From JAVBKA01 sp031546715 (lineage in GTDB: Bacteria > Bacillota > Clostridia > Oscillospirales > UBA929), in contig JAVBKA010000239.1 in the NCBI GenBank assembly GCA_031546715.1, positions 1 through 6,476 on the forward strand: 6,476 bases of DNA, in the 5' to 3' direction. The position numbers and the translations under genes were made by a program. The first letter of the stretch is position 1. The number at the start of each line of letters is the position of its first letter. The notes beneath the pieces were generated by a model. It was not told where the DNA came from and made no database searches. It saw only the letters and a list, made by a program, of their open reading frames with translations. Below are positions 4,667-6,476 of the stretch, one piece after another.

Positions 4667-6442
4667 TCATTCGTCAAAAGACTCAAGCATGGGCAGCTTG
4701 ATGGTTATTTTTGTGTAGCGGTCAGGAACACTTTCGATGGTTGGTTTATAATTTTCGCCGTAATTCAGTCTAATGCGCTCCATAACATTAAACAGTCCGA
4801 TACTCTTGCCTGTACCATTGTCAACCTGATTGAGAATTTCCGCCAGCTTATCGTCCGGGATTCCCTTGCCATTGTCCAAAATTTCAAAAACCAGAGAGTT
4901 GTCTTGGATAAAGCCTGTGATTTGAAGCTCACCGTCGCCTTTTCTGCTGCTGACACCGTGAAAAATGGAGTTTTCGACTATTGGCTGCAAAATATTTTTC
5001 AGCATTTTTCGCTCTATCATTTCGGGCGAAATATTGAAATTAACCTTAAAAACGTCCCTGTAGCGAATTTGCATTATGTAGACATAATCCTCAAGCAAGC
5101 TGATTTCCCGACCAACCATTGTATGGATTGAGTCGTCCTCAATTGATGAGGATATTATATTTGACAAGCCCTGAGACATCTTAGAGATATTATCCATCTG
5201 CGAAATCATCGCCAGAAGGCGGATAGAGTTTAGGGTGTTTTTGACAAAATGCGGATTAATTTGGTATTGCAGAGCTTTAATCTCAAGCCGTCGCTTAGTT
5301 TTTTCTTTAACGTCTATTTCTCTAATCAGCGTCTTAATTTGCTTCGCCATGCTGACAAAGGAGGACGTCAGATTGTCAAACTCCGAGGAACCCCATTCCG
5401 TGCGCAAAACTGTGTCAAAGTTGCCCTTAACCAGTTCGTTCATAGCACCATTTAGGGCATTAACGGGGCGAATAATGTCAAATGCGAATTTGTAGGCAAA
5501 AAATGCGTATGCAATGAGTAGCAATGTCAGTCCCACAATTAGAAATATAAAAACATGGGTGTTTTCCCCCGCAAGGGACATGTAGTCCATGAAATTTATC
5601 AAAATCCAGTCGTTAGTGCTGATTGTGGAAAATGTAACGATGTAGCGTGTGTTATCGTATTCCCGCACAACGTATCCAGTTTTCATGCGCACAATATCTC
5701 GGAACAAGGCCTGGGGAACAGCCGCCAGACTTTCCTTGAACATGTTGGAGGTCATGACATTGCCGTTATAATCCGCTACAATTAAGCCGTCTGTTTTTGT
5801 TTGGTGGGATTTTTCGTATACAACCTTGAAAAAGTCCTCATTAACAATAATGGATATCATTTCCACATTGCTGTCAGGATTGTTGGGGCTTACGGAAAAC
5901 ACGGTGTAAAACCGACCTTTAATGTCGGAAACAGCCTCGGAGGGAATTCTGGATGGTACAATTGAGGAGGGGTTTAGCAGTGAAAACTTGTACCACGAGG
6001 TCGCGCGAATTAATGCGTCCCCATTAGTCAAGTCGTTTGCGTAATGGTGGTAGCCGCCGTTTTTAAAATAAAACACCACTGAAATCAGCTTTTCGGGATA
6101 GCTGACAATTCGGGAGATTTTCTTGTTGATTTCCTCTACCTTCTGCTTATGCTCCACGCTCTTGCCTTGATTTTTAAGCATGTTAATCTCGTCAGCCTCC
6201 GTGAGTATTTCCCCGTAATTGCTTGACTCAACCGCCACAAGGGAAGAGTACACGTCCTGCAATGAGTCATCTAAATACAAGGCGATTTGCTCTGTGTTCT
6301 GCTGAGCCTTTTGGGAAACATTGTCAATAAGGGATCGTGTGTACATTTCGTTGGCTATCAAAAATATTGCGATGATGGGGATAACTAGGATGGCTATAAA
6401 CGTTATCAGAAGAGTTAAAAATACGCTTTTCCTTCGAAACAT
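4667..6442 (-). CDS. membrane sensor histidine kinase (YesM/LytS type, His_kinase family)
   Basis: A 591-residue sensor kinase. It has an N-terminal membrane span (about 8-30), a large extracytoplasmic sensor region (31-295, dCache-like in size), a second span (about 296-318) and a HAMP region (about 319-372, beginning FDIIRPVNALNGAMNELVKG). The phosphoacceptor region is LQYQINPHFVKNTLNSI, with H398. The ATP-binding domain carries the N box IVENSIFHG (N491), DNGKGIP (523-529) and GTGKSIGLFNV (543-553). The acceptor motif differs from the common NPHFLYNTL by having Val400-Lys401. The start is ATG 6440-6442, with AAAGGGGA ending 8 bases before it. YesM/YesN systems commonly sense extracellular sugars or peptides and control neighbouring transporter or hydrolase genes; no such gene is in the window, so the ligand is unknown. 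Any promoter lies within or beyond the 34 bases left at the window edge; none is evident there. Confidence 0.95.
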   Translation of the reverse strand: MFRRKSVFLTLLITFIAILVIPIIAIFLIANEMYTRSLIDNVSQKAQQNTEQIALYLDDSLQDVYSSLVAVESSNYGEILTEADEINMLKNQGKSVEHKQKVEEINKKISRIVSYPEKLISVVFYFKNGGYHHYANDLTNGDALIRATSWYKFSLLNPSSIVPSRIPSEAVSDIKGRFYTVFSVSPNNPDSNVEMISIIVNEDFFKVVYEKSHQTKTDGLIVADYNGNVMTSNMFKESLAAVPQALFRDIVRMKTGYVVREYDNTRYIVTFSTISTNDWILINFMDYMSLAGENTHVFIFLIVGLTLLLIAYAFFAYKFAFDIIRPVNALNGAMNELVKGNFDTVLRTEWGSSEFDNLTSSFVSMAKQIKTLIREIDVKEKTKRRLEIKALQYQINPHFVKNTLNSIRLLAMISQMDNISKMSQGLSNIISSSIEDDSIHTMVGREISLLEDYVYIMQIRYRDVFKVNFNISPEMIERKMLKNILQPIVENSIFHGVSSRKGDGELQITGFIQDNSLVFEILDNGKGIPDDKLAEILNQVDNGTGKSIGLFNVMERIRLNYGENYKPTIESVPDRYTKITIKLPMLESFDE

Positions 6443-6476
6443 ATCTCGATTCCCCTTTTTAATGTCGAATTATGTA

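Noticed and set aside
4376..5131. A 251-codon plus-strand open frame opposite the kinase and response regulator
   Set aside because: It is antisense to two well-supported genes with clear domains, and its translation shows no recognisable motif.

Overview
The window looks like chromosomal DNA of a spore-former-like Clostridia member (Bacillota, possibly Oscillospirales-like). This rests on AGGAGG-type ribosome binding sites, moderate GC with AT-rich intergenic gaps, a DUF1846 gene, a YesM/YesN-type two-component pair and a set of small clostridial-style hypothetical genes. Taxonomy is inferred from gene content only.

Layout. The left edge carries the N-terminal 115 codons of a leftward YfcE/MJ0936-type metallophosphoesterase. 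It is divergent from a rightward run of three small uncharacterised genes (435-710, 732-1148, 1153-1773) that are tightly spaced and probably one operon. The first two encode small helical proteins sharing a hydrophobic 'S/D-P-E' segment pattern. The third encodes an Arg/Asp-rich protein with a 13-residue tandem repeat and an unusual C-terminus of two short hydrophobic runs separated by an acidic turn. A sigma-E-like sequence lies ahead of the operon; this hint of sporulation control is weak.

Converging on this cluster from the right is a DUF1846 gene (1783-3267, minus). It is in one continuous frame and well conserved, except for a single TAA at codon 76, inside a conserved N-terminal motif. 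Divergent from it is a short DtxR/MntR-family metal-dependent regulator (3482-3892, plus). The 214-bp gap between them holds two good sigma-A promoters, and a perfect 12-bp palindrome sits in the plus promoter. A related imperfect palindrome lies 57 bp downstream, suggesting autoregulation and possibly control of both genes.

The right third is a leftward two-component system: a membrane sensor kinase of the YesM/LytS type (4667-6442) followed 13 bp later by its AraC-type response regulator (3907-4653). In this family such pairs usually control carbohydrate uptake genes, but no transporter is in the window.

The most interesting items are the uncharacterised three-gene cluster with its synonymous-only repeat divergence, the in-frame stop in DUF1846, and the two related palindromes at the regulator's promoter.
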